Assembly: GCA_020050435.1 (NCBI GenBank)
Contig: JAGVKQ010000030.1
Span: 49,709-113,708, forward strand
Length of the DNA stretch: 64,000 bases
Origin: Candidatus Caenarcanales bacterium
GTDB taxonomy: Bacteria; Cyanobacteriota; Vampirovibrionia; 2-02-FULL-35-15
Reading direction: 5' to 3'
Shown piece after piece: positions 20,650 to 29,088 of this stretch. The notes below the pieces were generated by a model, which worked only from the letters and a program-made list of their open reading frames with translations, was not told the DNA's origin and ran no database searches. Both the position numbers and the translations under genes were made by a program. Every line of letters starts with the position of its first letter. Positions within the stretch are counted from its first letter, which is position 1.

Positions 20650-23106
20650 TTAGCCCGCAGATATATAGTCGTTTTTATTCTCAGAAATTATTTTTTTCAA
20701 TTCTGGATAATCCTCAAGTTCAGGATCTTCTTTAATTATCTGAATAGCTTTTTCTCTAGCAACCTCAAGCGTCTGACTATCTCTCAGTAAATCAGAAAGG
20801 TGTAAATCAGGTAGACCACTTTGTTTAGTTCCAAGGAAATCACCAGGTCCCCTGATTTTCAAATCTTCCTGAGAAATAATAAATCCATTATTTGTCTTGG
20901 TTAAAATACTAAGCCTGGTGATAACATCTTCTGAATAGTTTTGCGGAACAAGTAAACAATAAGCCTGATTTGAATCTCTGCCTACTCTTCCTCTTAATTG
21001 ATGTAATTGTGAAAGTCCAAATCTTTCTGCATTTTCAATCATCATTACAGTAGCATTTTGAACATCCACTCCAACCTCAATCACTGTAGTCGATACAAGC
21101 ACATCCAATTTCCCATCTTTAAAAGCATTCATGACTCTATCTTTTTCATCAGATTTCAATTCGCCGTGCATAAGACCAATTCGTAAATCCTTTAAAATAT
21201 TTTTTGAAAGCTCTTCATACTCTATAGTGGCAGCTTTAGCCGTCAACTTTTCAGACTCTTCAATTAACGGGAAAACAATGTAGACTTGTCTACCTTTCGC
21301 AACTTCACCTTTAATAAGATCAAATGCTTTAGCCCTTTGCCAAGGCTGAACAATAGAGGTTTTAATAGGCATTCTACCTGCTGGCATTTCATCTATTTCC
21401 GACAATTCTAGATCTCCATGCATGGCTAGAGCAAGAGTTCTAGGAATAGGTGTAGCAGTCATAAAAAGTCTTTCTACATTTTTTCCTTTTTTCAAGAGAT
21501 CATCTCTTTGCTTAACACCAAACCTGTGTTGTTCATCAATAATTACGAGTCCAAGATTTTCAAACTTAACATCATCCTGAATAAGTGCATGCGTCCCTAC
21601 GATGATTTTCAGTTGACCACTTTCAAGCTGTGAATGAATTTCTTTTCTTTGTTTTGCAGGAGTGCTTCCTGTTAAGACACCTACTGAAATACCAAGAGGA
21701 TTCAAATATTCCTGAAATCTCTTAGCATGCTGGAAAGAAAGAATTTCAGTCGGTGCCATAAGAGCGGTCTGATAACCATTTTCAATAGCTAAAAGCAAAG
21801 CTAAAAGTGCAACAATAGTTTTTCCACTTCCTACATCTCCCTGCAAAAGTCTGTGCATAGGATCTTCACTCATCAAGTCATTCTTTATTTCTTCATAAGC
21901 TTTCTTCTGAGCATTTGTAAGTTTAAATGGTAAAGAGGATAAAAGTTTTTTCACTAGCTGTTCTTTAGGATTTTTTATAGCCAATCCCTTCTTTCCTTTT
22001 TCTACATGATATCTTCTATAGCCTAATCTTAATTGCATAAGAAAAAATTCCTCAAAAACCAATCTTCCCCTAGCAAGATCACAAAGCTGAGAACTAGTGG
22101 GGAAATGGATTTGATTTAAGCTAGTCTTTAAATCTACAAGCTTTTCTTCTTTCAAGATTTTCTGCGGGAGTGTTTCAATAATATTTTCACTATAAACATT
22201 AAATGCATTAGCCATAATCTTTCTTAAAAACTCTACTGAAAGCCCTTCAGTGAGAGGGTAAACAGAGACGATTCTGCCTACATTTAACGAACCTTCTTCA
22301 TTCTCACCCCCAAGAACTTCAATCGTGGCACCATCTAAACAAACACTTCTTGAGAACTTATCAAATGAAACCTTTCCAGAACAAACAACCTTTGCACCTA
22401 TAGAATATTGTTTTTTATATTGCTCTTTCATAATCCTTCCGAATTTACCAGCAAGGAATTTTGTAATAGAGATCTTTCCTGTAGCATCCTGAATTACGAT
22501 CGTAAAAATGGTTAAATCTTTTCTTTTAGGGGGATTGAAAGATCTTATCCCTTTTATAACTCCAGAAACTGTAACTTCTTCATCTATTTTTAAATCTCTA
22601 ATAGGTAATTGTTTTTGATAATCAATATAAGCTCTTGGAAAATAGTGAAACAAATCATTCACATTAAAAACACCTAACTTGTTTAATGTCATAGAAAGCT
22701 TTGGTCCTACACCTTTTACATATTTAACATCTATTTTTTTTATATCCTTCTCAAAAGATTTTCCTGCCGTAGAGGCGCCCCGGCGAGGCGTATCTACTAT
22801 CGGTTTTGGCTCTTCAACTGTCAACAGTTTTTTATATTCTTCAGATATCAATCTGAGAATTTCCTGAGCTTTGTGTATAACATTAATTCTTGAAGAAATA
22901 TCCTGTGACGGATATGAATAAAACAAACCAATTAAAGACTTTAATCTTTCTCTGTCTTCTATTTCAATTGATAGCTCTTTAGTATTTTTAACTACAAAAT
23001 CCGAGAACGTTGTTTTCTTCCCTTTTGCATTAATGTAATGTTGATCTATTTCATAGTTAATAGCATCTTGTATTGTTTTTAATTTTTTATAAAGTGGGGA
23101 TTCCAT
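20650..23106 (-). CDS. recG: ATP-dependent DNA helicase RecG
   Basis: RecG remodels stalled replication forks and branched DNA. The helix-hairpin-helix-like segment YVKGVGPKLSMTLNKLG starts near residue 129 and leads into the wedge (OB) domain. The helicase core has Walker A GDVGSGKT at 423-430, the DEQH box (IIDEQHRFGVKQR), motif III MTATPIPRTLA and motif VI QLRGRVGRDSNQ. The C-terminal DFLGTKQSG signature is present. An N-terminal extension of about 100 residues precedes the wedge, and between them a palindromic repeat is translated as about residues 104-113 (VDTPRRGAST). The start at 23106 lies only 22 bases from the divergent start of the agmatinase-like gene. Confidence 0.95.
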   Translation of the reverse strand: MESPLYKKLKTIQDAINYEIDQHYINAKGKKTTFSDFVVKNTKELSIEIEDRERLKSLIGLFYSYPSQDISSRINVIHKAQEILRLISEEYKKLLTVEEPKPIVDTPRRGASTAGKSFEKDIKKIDVKYVKGVGPKLSMTLNKLGVFNVNDLFHYFPRAYIDYQKQLPIRDLKIDEEVTVSGVIKGIRSFNPPKRKDLTIFTIVIQDATGKISITKFLAGKFGRIMKEQYKKQYSIGAKVVCSGKVSFDKFSRSVCLDGATIEVLGGENEEGSLNVGRIVSVYPLTEGLSVEFLRKIMANAFNVYSENIIETLPQKILKEEKLVDLKTSLNQIHFPTSSQLCDLARGRLVFEEFFLMQLRLGYRRYHVEKGKKGLAIKNPKEQLVKKLLSSLPFKLTNAQKKAYEEIKNDLMSEDPMHRLLQGDVGSGKTIVALLALLLAIENGYQTALMAPTEILSFQHAKRFQEYLNPLGISVGVLTGSTPAKQRKEIHSQLESGQLKIIVGTHALIQDDVKFENLGLVIIDEQHRFGVKQRDDLLKKGKNVERLFMTATPIPRTLALAMHGDLELSEIDEMPAGRMPIKTSIVQPWQRAKAFDLIKGEVAKGRQVYIVFPLIEESEKLTAKAATIEYEELSKNILKDLRIGLMHGELKSDEKDRVMNAFKDGKLDVLVSTTVIEVGVDVQNATVMMIENAERFGLSQLHQLRGRVGRDSNQAYCLLVPQNYSEDVITRLSILTKTNNGFIISQEDLKIRGPGDFLGTKQSGLPDLHLSDLLRDSQTLEVAREKAIQIIKEDPELEDYPELKKIISENKNDYISAG
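22769..22797. repeat. GTAG...CTAC palindrome inside recG
   Basis: GTAGAGGCGCC pairs imperfectly with a segment ending ATCTAC. It is much more G+C-rich than its surroundings. It is translated in frame in the linker between the N-terminal extension and the wedge domain of RecG. Confidence 0.65.
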
Positions 23107-23128
23107 ATGTTTATGCTAAAATTCAGGT

Positions 23129-24082
23129 ATGTCTATTATCCCAGAAACATGCTCATTTGGTAATTTAAAGCAAGTAGACGAACCTAAGGTAATGGTTATA
23201 CCAGTGCCATATGAGTATACGACTTCATATGGAAAAGGCACCAAGTATGGTCCACAGGCTATTTTAAATGCCAGTACTAAATTAGAGTTTTTTGATGATG
23301 AGCTTTGGCTAGACACTTCTAAAGTCGGAATTAATACATCTAGTTATGTAAGCTGCGAATTTGTAAGTAATAAATCGAGTAAACCATTTAATGAGCTTAC
23401 TCAAGCGGTAAGAACTGCTCATATATCAGGAGCACTTCCTATTGTTCTAGGTGGAGAACAATCTATAACATTTGGTTCTGTAAAAGCTATCTATGACCTA
23501 TTCCCAGAAGTTTCAATACTACATTTTGATGCTCATCCTGATTTAAAAGAAACAAATAAAAACAATAAATATAGTCACACCAGCTCAATGAAAAGAATAT
23601 TAGAAGCCATGCCAGAAGTGAAAATCATTCAGCTTGGTATAAGAAATATTTCAAAGGAAGAAAAAGATTACCTTGAAAATGAAAGTCCAAATATAGAAAT
23701 ATTTTTTGGAAAAGAAAAAAATAAATGGAATCTGACGGACATTTTAACCAGTCTCAGCAAAAACGTTTATATAAGCTTTGATTTTAGTTTCTTTGACATA
23801 AGTATTATGCCTTCTACTGGAAAGCCTGAGCCAGGCGGGGTTTTATGGGATCAAACTCTTGAGATAATTAAAAATGTTTGTGCTTTTAAAGAAATTGTCG
23901 GAATGGACTTTGTAGAACTTTCTCCCATTTCAGGATTACATGCTTCTGATTTTCTTGCAGCAAAGCTTATTTATAAAACCATTGGCTATACATTTGCCAG
24001 ACAGTTAGGTGCTTTAGATCAGAAAGAACAATTAAAAAAACAAGAGATACTTACAGGGGCTAAGACAAATAGGATTGGCTAG
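23129..24082 (+). CDS. Agmatinase/ureohydrolase-family protein with altered metal ligands
   Basis: The fold and motifs are those of agmatinase/arginase enzymes: VIPVPYEYTTSYGKGT, GPQAIL, FDAHPD at 133-138 (D134, H136, D138), the KYSHTSSM segment, and PSTGKPEPGG with GMDFVELSP near the end. Two of the six usual manganese ligands differ. The GGEHS motif reads GGEQS (Q111), and the SxDxDxxDP motif reads SFDFSFFDIS, with S220 in place of the second Asp. The protein may bind one metal, a different metal, or be non-catalytic. It is close to SpeB in length, 317 residues. A TATGCT box sits just before the start with no ribosome site. The 3' end overlaps the convergent bioD by four bases. Confidence 0.85.
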   Translation: MSIIPETCSFGNLKQVDEPKVMVIPVPYEYTTSYGKGTKYGPQAILNASTKLEFFDDELWLDTSKVGINTSSYVSCEFVSNKSSKPFNELTQAVRTAHISGALPIVLGGEQSITFGSVKAIYDLFPEVSILHFDAHPDLKETNKNNKYSHTSSMKRILEAMPEVKIIQLGIRNISKEEKDYLENESPNIEIFFGKEKNKWNLTDILTSLSKNVYISFDFSFFDISIMPSTGKPEPGGVLWDQTLEIIKNVCAFKEIVGMDFVELSPISGLHASDFLAAKLIYKTIGYTFARQLGALDQKEQLKKQEILTGAKTNRIG

Positions 24083-24732
24083 AAGGTGAGGTTTAGAGAA
24101 AGCGAGGTTTGCAAACCCCGCTTTCCGATTCTTGGAGTCTTTTGAATACACTTCATCCCACTAATTCTTTTTATCTCACCAGGTGCAGTTTTAATTGCAA
24201 CATCTTTTGTATTTTTATCATAGCCAGAGATTACAAAGCCTAAAACATTGATTTTTTTCTTCTTCGCATAATCTAAAGTTAAAACAGTATGGTTTATAGT
24301 CCCCAAGCCTGGTCTGGCTACTACAATAGCTGGATAATTTAAATCTTTAATGAGATCAGATACAAGATAAATCCCACTAACAGGTACAGCAATTCCACCA
24401 ACTCCCTCAACGATTACAACATCAAACTTTTTCTCTAACTTTTTAATATCAGAAATTATTTTCTTTATGTCAATCTTTTTTTTCTCAAACTTACTAGCCA
24501 CAGAAGGAGCAGCTGGCAACTTAAGAGTATAAGTATTAAATATTGGGACTTTCCCATCTGTCAATTTAGCCAACAAATCAGTATCCAAATCATCACCTGT
24601 TTGAATAGGTTTTGAAATAGCCACTTTTTTACCTTGCTTTAAGAAAGAAAGAGCCAATAAAGAAGTGTAAATGCTTTTACCTACACCTGTATCAGTAGCA
24701 GTGATAAATAATCGCTTATGATTTAATAACAT
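24079..24732 (-). CDS. bioD: Dethiobiotin synthetase
   Basis: BioD closes the ureido ring of dethiobiotin from diaminopelargonate, CO2 and ATP. The P-loop is TATDTGVGKS near residues 11-20, followed by VAISKPIQTG, whose Lys is catalytic. VIVEGVGGIAVPVSG and the base-binding region PAIVVARPGLGTINHTVLT are also characteristic. The length of 217 residues is normal. The last 15 or so residues (GKRGLQTSLSLNLTF) are encoded by a palindrome at 24098-24125 and look like an added tail. The gene follows ftsZ on the same strand, behind a terminator at 24759-24785. Biotin uptake gene bioY is nearby at 27350. Confidence 0.92.
   Translation of the reverse strand: MLLNHKRLFITATDTGVGKSIYTSLLALSFLKQGKKVAISKPIQTGDDLDTDLLAKLTDGKVPIFNTYTLKLPAAPSVASKFEKKKIDIKKIISDIKKLEKKFDVVIVEGVGGIAVPVSGIYLVSDLIKDLNYPAIVVARPGLGTINHTVLTLDYAKKKKINVLGFVISGYDKNTKDVAIKTAPGEIKRISGMKCIQKTPRIGKRGLQTSLSLNLTF
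24098..24125. repeat. Palindrome encoding the C-terminal tail of BioD
   Basis: GAAAGCGAGGTTT is followed by two bases and then AAACCCCGCTTTC, pairing at 12 of 13 positions. It lies inside the bioD reading frame at the convergent junction with the agmatinase-like gene and could also slow transcription from both sides. Confidence 0.65.
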
Positions 24733-24758
24733 GGGTTTATTTTACCGTATAAAAAAAA

Positions 24759-24785
24759 TAGAGACGTTGTAATCAACGTCTCTAC
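24759..24785 (-). terminator. Rho-independent terminator of ftsZ formed by a dispersed palindrome
   Basis: TAGAGACGTTG and CAACGTCTCTA form a perfect 11-bp stem with a 4-base loop. On the minus strand, the direction of ftsZ, it is followed by a run of eight T. The arm is the same as in the in-frame copies at 42994 and, in part, 27633. Confidence 0.85.
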
Positions 24786-24813
24786 AGAGGGGTTATTAAC
24801 AAGATCGTTTATT

Positions 24814-25983
24814 TTATTTCTTACCTCTTAAGAATTCAGGGATATCAAGAATGTCAGATGCCATTCTCTTTACCTTATCATCAATAATGGTCTTTGGCTT
24901 AGAAGCAATAGCTTCAACAAGTTTTTCTTCTTTCTTTTCAGATTGAGGTGATACAGAACCAAAGAATTCTTTAGTAAACTCTTTAGTTTGTGATTTTTGT
25001 CTTTCTGAATTTTGTGCTTGCATTGTAAATCCAGTAGCAATTACAGTGATTTGAACTTCGCTGCCGAAGTTTGGATCGATAACTGCACCGATAATAATGT
25101 TTGCATCATCTTGAGCAAGTTCATAAATAAGTCCTGCTGCTTCATGTACTTCATGAAGTGTAAGATCACCACCACCGGTAACATTGAATATAATTCCTGA
25201 TGCTCCGTTAATAGTAGTTTCAAGAAGCTGACTTTCAATTGCTTTTCTAGCTGCTTCAAGAGATCTGCCTTCACCAGTAGCTCTGCCAATTCCCATAAGG
25301 GCTGATCCAGCATTGCTCATAATGTTCTTAACATCTGCAAAATCTACGTTAATTAGTCCAGGGATTGTAATGATATCTGAAATACCTTGTACACCTTGAA
25401 GTAATACATCATCAGCTTGTTTGAATGCATCATGAACTGATGTTCTTCTTTCAATAACTTGGAGAAGTCTGTCATTAGGAATGGTGATTAAAGCATCTAC
25501 TTTTTGTTTTAATGCTTCAATTCCTTGTTCTGATTGAGTAATTCTTCTTCTTCCTTCAAAAGTAAATGGTCTTGTACAAACACCGATAGTTAATGCACCT
25601 AAATCTTTTGCAATTTCCGCAACAATGGAAGCTGCACCTGTACCTGTTCCACCACCCATTCCACAGGTAATGAAAACCATATCTGCACCTTCAATAGCTG
25701 ATGCAATTTCATCTCTGCTTTCTTCAGCAGCTTTTAAACCTACGCTTGGATTACCACCGGCTCCAAGGCCTTTTGTTAATTTTGTACCAATTTGAATTTT
25801 ATTTGGAGCAGAACACATTTTTAAGGCCTGTATGTCTGTGTTAATTGCCCAGAACTCAACGTTACTAAGTTGTCCTTCAATCATTCTATTTACTGCATTA
25901 GTACCAGCACCACCGACACCGAAAACTTTTATATTGGCAAGTGAAAGTTTTATTGAATCAAAAATATCTTTTTCTTGTTGCAT
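24814..25983 (-). CDS. ftsZ: Cell division protein FtsZ
   Basis: FtsZ is the tubulin-like GTPase that forms the division ring. The GTP-binding start [17 protein letters not shown], the tubulin signature GGGTGTG at 110-116, the synergy loop region [11 protein letters not shown] and the C-terminal conserved peptide DIPEFLR (about 380-386) are all present. The length of 389 residues is typical. The linker between core and tail is short (about 55 residues). The gene lies between rsgA and bioD on the same strand. A gap of 330 bases upstream probably holds its promoter. Confidence 0.97.
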   Translation of the reverse strand: MQQEKDIFDSIKLSLANIKVFGVGGAGTNAVNRMIEGQLSNVEFWAINTDIQALKMCSAPNKIQIGTKLTKGLGAGGNPSVGLKAAEESRDEIASAIEGADMVFITCGMGGGTGTGAASIVAEIAKDLGALTIGVCTRPFTFEGRRRITQSEQGIEALKQKVDALITIPNDRLLQVIERRTSVHDAFKQADDVLLQGVQGISDIITIPGLINVDFADVKNIMSNAGSALMGIGRATGEGRSLEAARKAIESQLLETTINGASGIIFNVTGGGDLTLHEVHEAAGLIYELAQDDANIIIGAVIDPNFGSEVQITVIATGFTMQAQNSERQKSQTKEFTKEFFGSVSPQSEKKEEKLVEAIASKPKTIIDDKVKRMASDILDIPEFLRGKK

Positions 25984-26315
25984 AATTTCTTTTATAACCT
26001 CTTCTTTTTTTAAATAATCGTTCTACTTTAATTAAAGACTCAAAGTAGACATATGAGTATGCTATGACTGCGCGGCAAAAAATGCAAGTACCAAGCCAAA
26101 GATTTTTTTTGATAAAAAGATAAGAAGTTGTTATTTGGAAAATTCTAATTTGGCCTAGAAGCCTTTATTTAAGGAGTGTTGAAGGAGTTTAATAGTTAAG
26201 ATTTACATAAAAAAAAGTTCCCAAGTAGCTTTACGATTAGTTATTCTTCATATCTAAAATAGGTGTAATTACATACCTTGACAATTTAAAGAATCTTTTT
26301 TAGCTGATTTTGGCT
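25984..26315. other. Intergenic region upstream of ftsZ
   Basis: No gene or RNA is seen in these 330 bases. The region is AT-rich and contains a GGC...GCC mini-hairpin near 26153. It should carry the ftsZ promoter (minus strand) and the end of the rsgA transcript, but I see no convincing T-tailed terminator. Confidence 0.4.
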
Positions 26316-27350
26316 TTAATCTTCATTTTTATCATCAACTTCATCAAATTTCAAAAGTTCTTGCTTTTCTTTTTTTCTAGACCTTGATCTTTGCTCAAGA
26401 TCTATCTTTGGTCTATGTTTATTTTTCTCTTTTTCCCTGCCACCAGTTGCTTTAGATTTAGATTCTATTTTTGAACCATAGCTAATTTCTTCTCTAGCTT
26501 CACTAATAATTGCCAAATAACTATCAATTCTTGAATCTACAATATTATTTTTTATTTTTGCTCGTTCTAAATTACAGCCATCTTCACCTAAATGCAAACA
26601 ATCAGCGAATTCGCAGCCAATGTCATTTAATTCATTAAAAGTCTCAAGTATTCTGGACTCATCCATGGATGCAAATTCAATTTGACTAAAACCTGGCGTA
26701 TCAACTAAAAACCCTATTTTATTGTTAAGATTCACTCCAATAAGATTTACATTTCTAGTGGTTTGCTTTCCTTTATTTATAGAGCTTAAGTCACCTATTC
26801 TTATATCCAGATCAGGACTTAGCGCTTTTATCAAACTTGATTTACCAACACCTGAAGGACCAGTTAAAACAGTAGTTTTAGAAACAAGTATTTTTGAAAG
26901 ATCTTCAAGCCCTTTTTTATTAACAGCTGAAGCATAAATAACCTCATATTCACTGTTTTTATATATCAAATCAATATCTAACTTCTTTAAATCAATCTTA
27001 TTAATGCAGATTGAGATTCTGACTCCGGGCAATTCATAGTTTATAAAAGAAAGGTATCTATCTAAGTTATATAAATCAAATTCAGGATCACAGCTGGAAA
27101 ATACAATTAAAACTTGATCAATATTAGCAATAGGGGGCTTATCAAGCTTATTTTTTCTGGATAAAAGATCAACTATTACACCTTGCTTGACGGAAGTTAA
27201 CTCAATTTCAACATCATCCCCAACAAATAATAACTTCCCTTCCTTAAGAAGCCTTCCCCGTGCAAAACACTCCCAAACTTTCCCAGAAGAATCCTGAACA
27301 TAATAGAAATTAGCAAGTATTGTTATTATTTTTCCGTTAATTGTTTCCAT
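26316..27350 (-). CDS. rsgA: Ribosome small subunit-dependent GTPase A
   Basis: RsgA is a late 30S assembly factor with circularly permuted GTPase motifs. Here they appear in the expected order: G4 NKID at 117-120, G1 GPSGVGKSS at 164-172 and G3 DTPG at 217-220. An OB-type N-terminal domain precedes them, and a zinc-binding C-terminal segment follows (CEFADCLHLGEDGC). A Lys/Arg/Glu-rich tail of about 50 residues extends beyond the usual end and may bind RNA. The start codon overlaps the stop of bioY (TAATG), so the two genes are translationally coupled. Confidence 0.95.
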   Translation of the reverse strand: METINGKIITILANFYYVQDSSGKVWECFARGRLLKEGKLLFVGDDVEIELTSVKQGVIVDLLSRKNKLDKPPIANIDQVLIVFSSCDPEFDLYNLDRYLSFINYELPGVRISICINKIDLKKLDIDLIYKNSEYEVIYASAVNKKGLEDLSKILVSKTTVLTGPSGVGKSSLIKALSPDLDIRIGDLSSINKGKQTTRNVNLIGVNLNNKIGFLVDTPGFSQIEFASMDESRILETFNELNDIGCEFADCLHLGEDGCNLERAKIKNNIVDSRIDSYLAIISEAREEISYGSKIESKSKATGGREKEKNKHRPKIDLEQRSRSRKKEKQELLKFDEVDDKNED

Positions 27351-28069
27351 TATTTAGTTTGACGTTTCATTCGTTGAAAGTTATTAAATTCCTCCTGCTC
27401 AGTAAATGACTCAGGCACTGGAAGTTCTTGCATTGTAATCTCATTTAAAAAGAAAGAAAGTATCGGTAATATAGGCATTAGTATAAAGCAAAAGATTAAA
27501 TCATATCCAATCATGCTAAAACTCAAATGCCAGGTAAAATCTAAAAAGCTAGGGTTAAAGAAAAGTAGGTATGTAATCCCAATTAGATGAGTGCATAATA
27601 CAGGAAGAAAAATAAATAAGTATTTTTTGTCAAGAGACGCAGTCACTACGTCTCTACCATCAAACTTCTCATATAAATAACCACATAAATAAGCATTTAA
27701 AGGTAAAGAAATTAAATATCCAAAGGTAGGCTCTTTGAAATAATCAAAACCACCCCCTCCTGCAAAAATTGGTAGACCAAAAATACCAAGTAAAACATAG
27801 GCTGAAATAGTAATTAAGGCTAATCTAGATCCTAAAATTACTCCGCTTAACCAAACCACTATTGTTTGGAAGCTATAAGCATGGAATTCTGCGCTGAACT
27901 GTGGACAAAGACCAAGTAAGTAAGGTATTAAGCCATCTTCAAAAGCTCTTCTTTCAGAATCAATTCTTACAAAAGGCAGTTCTACATAAAACAAATTACA
28001 ACAATAAGTTAAAGCAAGTACAAAAAGTACTATTAACCAACGAAACTCTGAAACTTGCTTATACTTCAT
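27350..28069 (-). CDS. bioY: Biotin transporter substrate-binding component BioY
   Basis: BioY is the integral membrane component that captures biotin in ECF-type transport. The family segment is clear: GVILGSRLALITISAYVLLG, then GLPIFAGGGGF and EPTFGYLISLPLNAYLCGYL. About six membrane helices are predicted by eye in 239 residues. Residues 139-146 (RDVVTASL), just after a helix, are encoded by a dispersed palindrome at 27633-27657. The C-terminus has a polar extension. The gene is joined by overlap to rsgA and shares a neighbourhood with bioD. ECF energy-coupling genes are not in the window. Confidence 0.9.
   Translation of the reverse strand: MKYKQVSEFRWLIVLFVLALTYCCNLFYVELPFVRIDSERRAFEDGLIPYLLGLCPQFSAEFHAYSFQTIVVWLSGVILGSRLALITISAYVLLGIFGLPIFAGGGGFDYFKEPTFGYLISLPLNAYLCGYLYEKFDGRDVVTASLDKKYLFIFLPVLCTHLIGITYLLFFNPSFLDFTWHLSFSMIGYDLIFCFILMPILPILSFFLNEITMQELPVPESFTEQEEFNNFQRMKRQTK
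27633..27657. repeat. GTAGAGACG-type palindrome inside bioY
   Basis: AGAGACG and CGTCTCT pair across a 9-base centre, and GTAG begins the minus-strand copy. It is read in frame as RDVVTASL in a loop of BioY. The same arm occurs at 24759 and 42994. Confidence 0.7.
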
Positions 28070-28165
28070 AGAACTTAAATTCTATCGCATATATTGCGTA
28101 ACCTCGCTTTCACCATAAACTTTCCACTAGATACCAAGGGCCAGATTTGATACCATTATTCATAT

Positions 28166-28960
28166 ATGACTGACGATAATACTGGATCATCATTAGCAAA
28201 ACTTTCAAGGAAAAATGTTATTCCCATAACATCACTTAGTGATTTGGGAAATGTAGTAAATGAAGTACAAAGCCAACTAAACTCCTTAGTTTCAAAGCTT
28301 GATAATGATGTTAGTCCAGAGTTTAAAGCCCTAATGGAAAGCTATATAAAAAAAGCAAATGAAGCTGAAGAGCTAAAAGTCACCTTAGAGAATATAAAAC
28401 AAAAATCAGATGGCATAAAAGGAGATATCTCTCAATTAAGAGATACAAATAGAAACCTTGTGAATGAGCTTCAAAATACCAGAGAAACCCTTAAGAACAT
28501 AGATGATGAGCTAGACAATGTAAAACACATAACAAATAGAACAGAAGAAGAGTACAAAGATAGAATAAAAACATTAAAAAAACAAAATATAGAATATGAA
28601 GATAAGATAAATCAATTAGTTAAAGAAAAAGAGGATTTAAAAAAAGACCTAGGCGGAAAGATCGATGAACTCATAGAAATTCAAGAAAACATTAGACAAG
28701 AGTTATTAGATCAAAGCTATGAATCCAGAAAAATTGAACAGGAATTAATGATTCAGAAAGATAACTTAAAGAAACAAGTAGAAGAGTTTGATCTTTTACT
28801 TAAAGAACAACAGGAACAACTGGAGCTAAAGATAAAAGAAGTCGAATACAAAGATGCTCTCTTAAACCAATTCATCAAACAATCTATGAATGAAAGAATA
28901 GTTACTCAGACAGATAATTATCTGGAAAAACCAAAGAAAAAGATTTTTGGGTTGTTTTAG
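28166..28960 (+). CDS. Coiled-coil protein, 264 aa
   Basis: Residues 1-50 are a polar head. About residues 60-245 form a nearly continuous coiled coil rich in Glu, Lys, Leu, Asn and Gln in heptad spacing (for example DEELDNVKHITNRTEEEYK is broken by only a few polar turns). The protein ends KPKKKIFGLF, a basic-hydrophobic tip that could anchor to a membrane or dock on a partner. No Cys or catalytic motif is present. It is a single gene, divergent from bioY, followed by a palindromic repeat region. It may be a structural, cytoskeletal or scaffold protein; that is an inference from shape only. Confidence 0.75.
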   Translation: MTDDNTGSSLAKLSRKNVIPITSLSDLGNVVNEVQSQLNSLVSKLDNDVSPEFKALMESYIKKANEAEELKVTLENIKQKSDGIKGDISQLRDTNRNLVNELQNTRETLKNIDDELDNVKHITNRTEEEYKDRIKTLKKQNIEYEDKINQLVKEKEDLKKDLGGKIDELIEIQENIRQELLDQSYESRKIEQELMIQKDNLKKQVEEFDLLLKEQQEQLELKIKEVEYKDALLNQFIKQSMNERIVTQTDNYLEKPKKKIFGLF

Positions 28961-29088
28961 GTCTGTAGGCGTCATTGCGAGCCGAATCCATTCGCTATGC
29001 TCAGGATAAACTCCGTGAGGCGTGGCAATCTCACAACATGTTACGAAAATAATATTGATTCGTCACCCGGTTTATTCTGAGTACAGTG
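28961..29088. repeat. Intergenic palindromic repeat of the GTCATTGCGAG type
   Basis: The gap between two convergent genes contains CGTCATTGCGAGCC and, about 50 bases on, GGCGTGGCAATCTCAC, which pair imperfectly. The intervening ATTCGCTATGCTCAGGA is of a kind found in small dispersed repeats of many bacterial genomes. It is richer in G+C than its surroundings. Confidence 0.5.
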
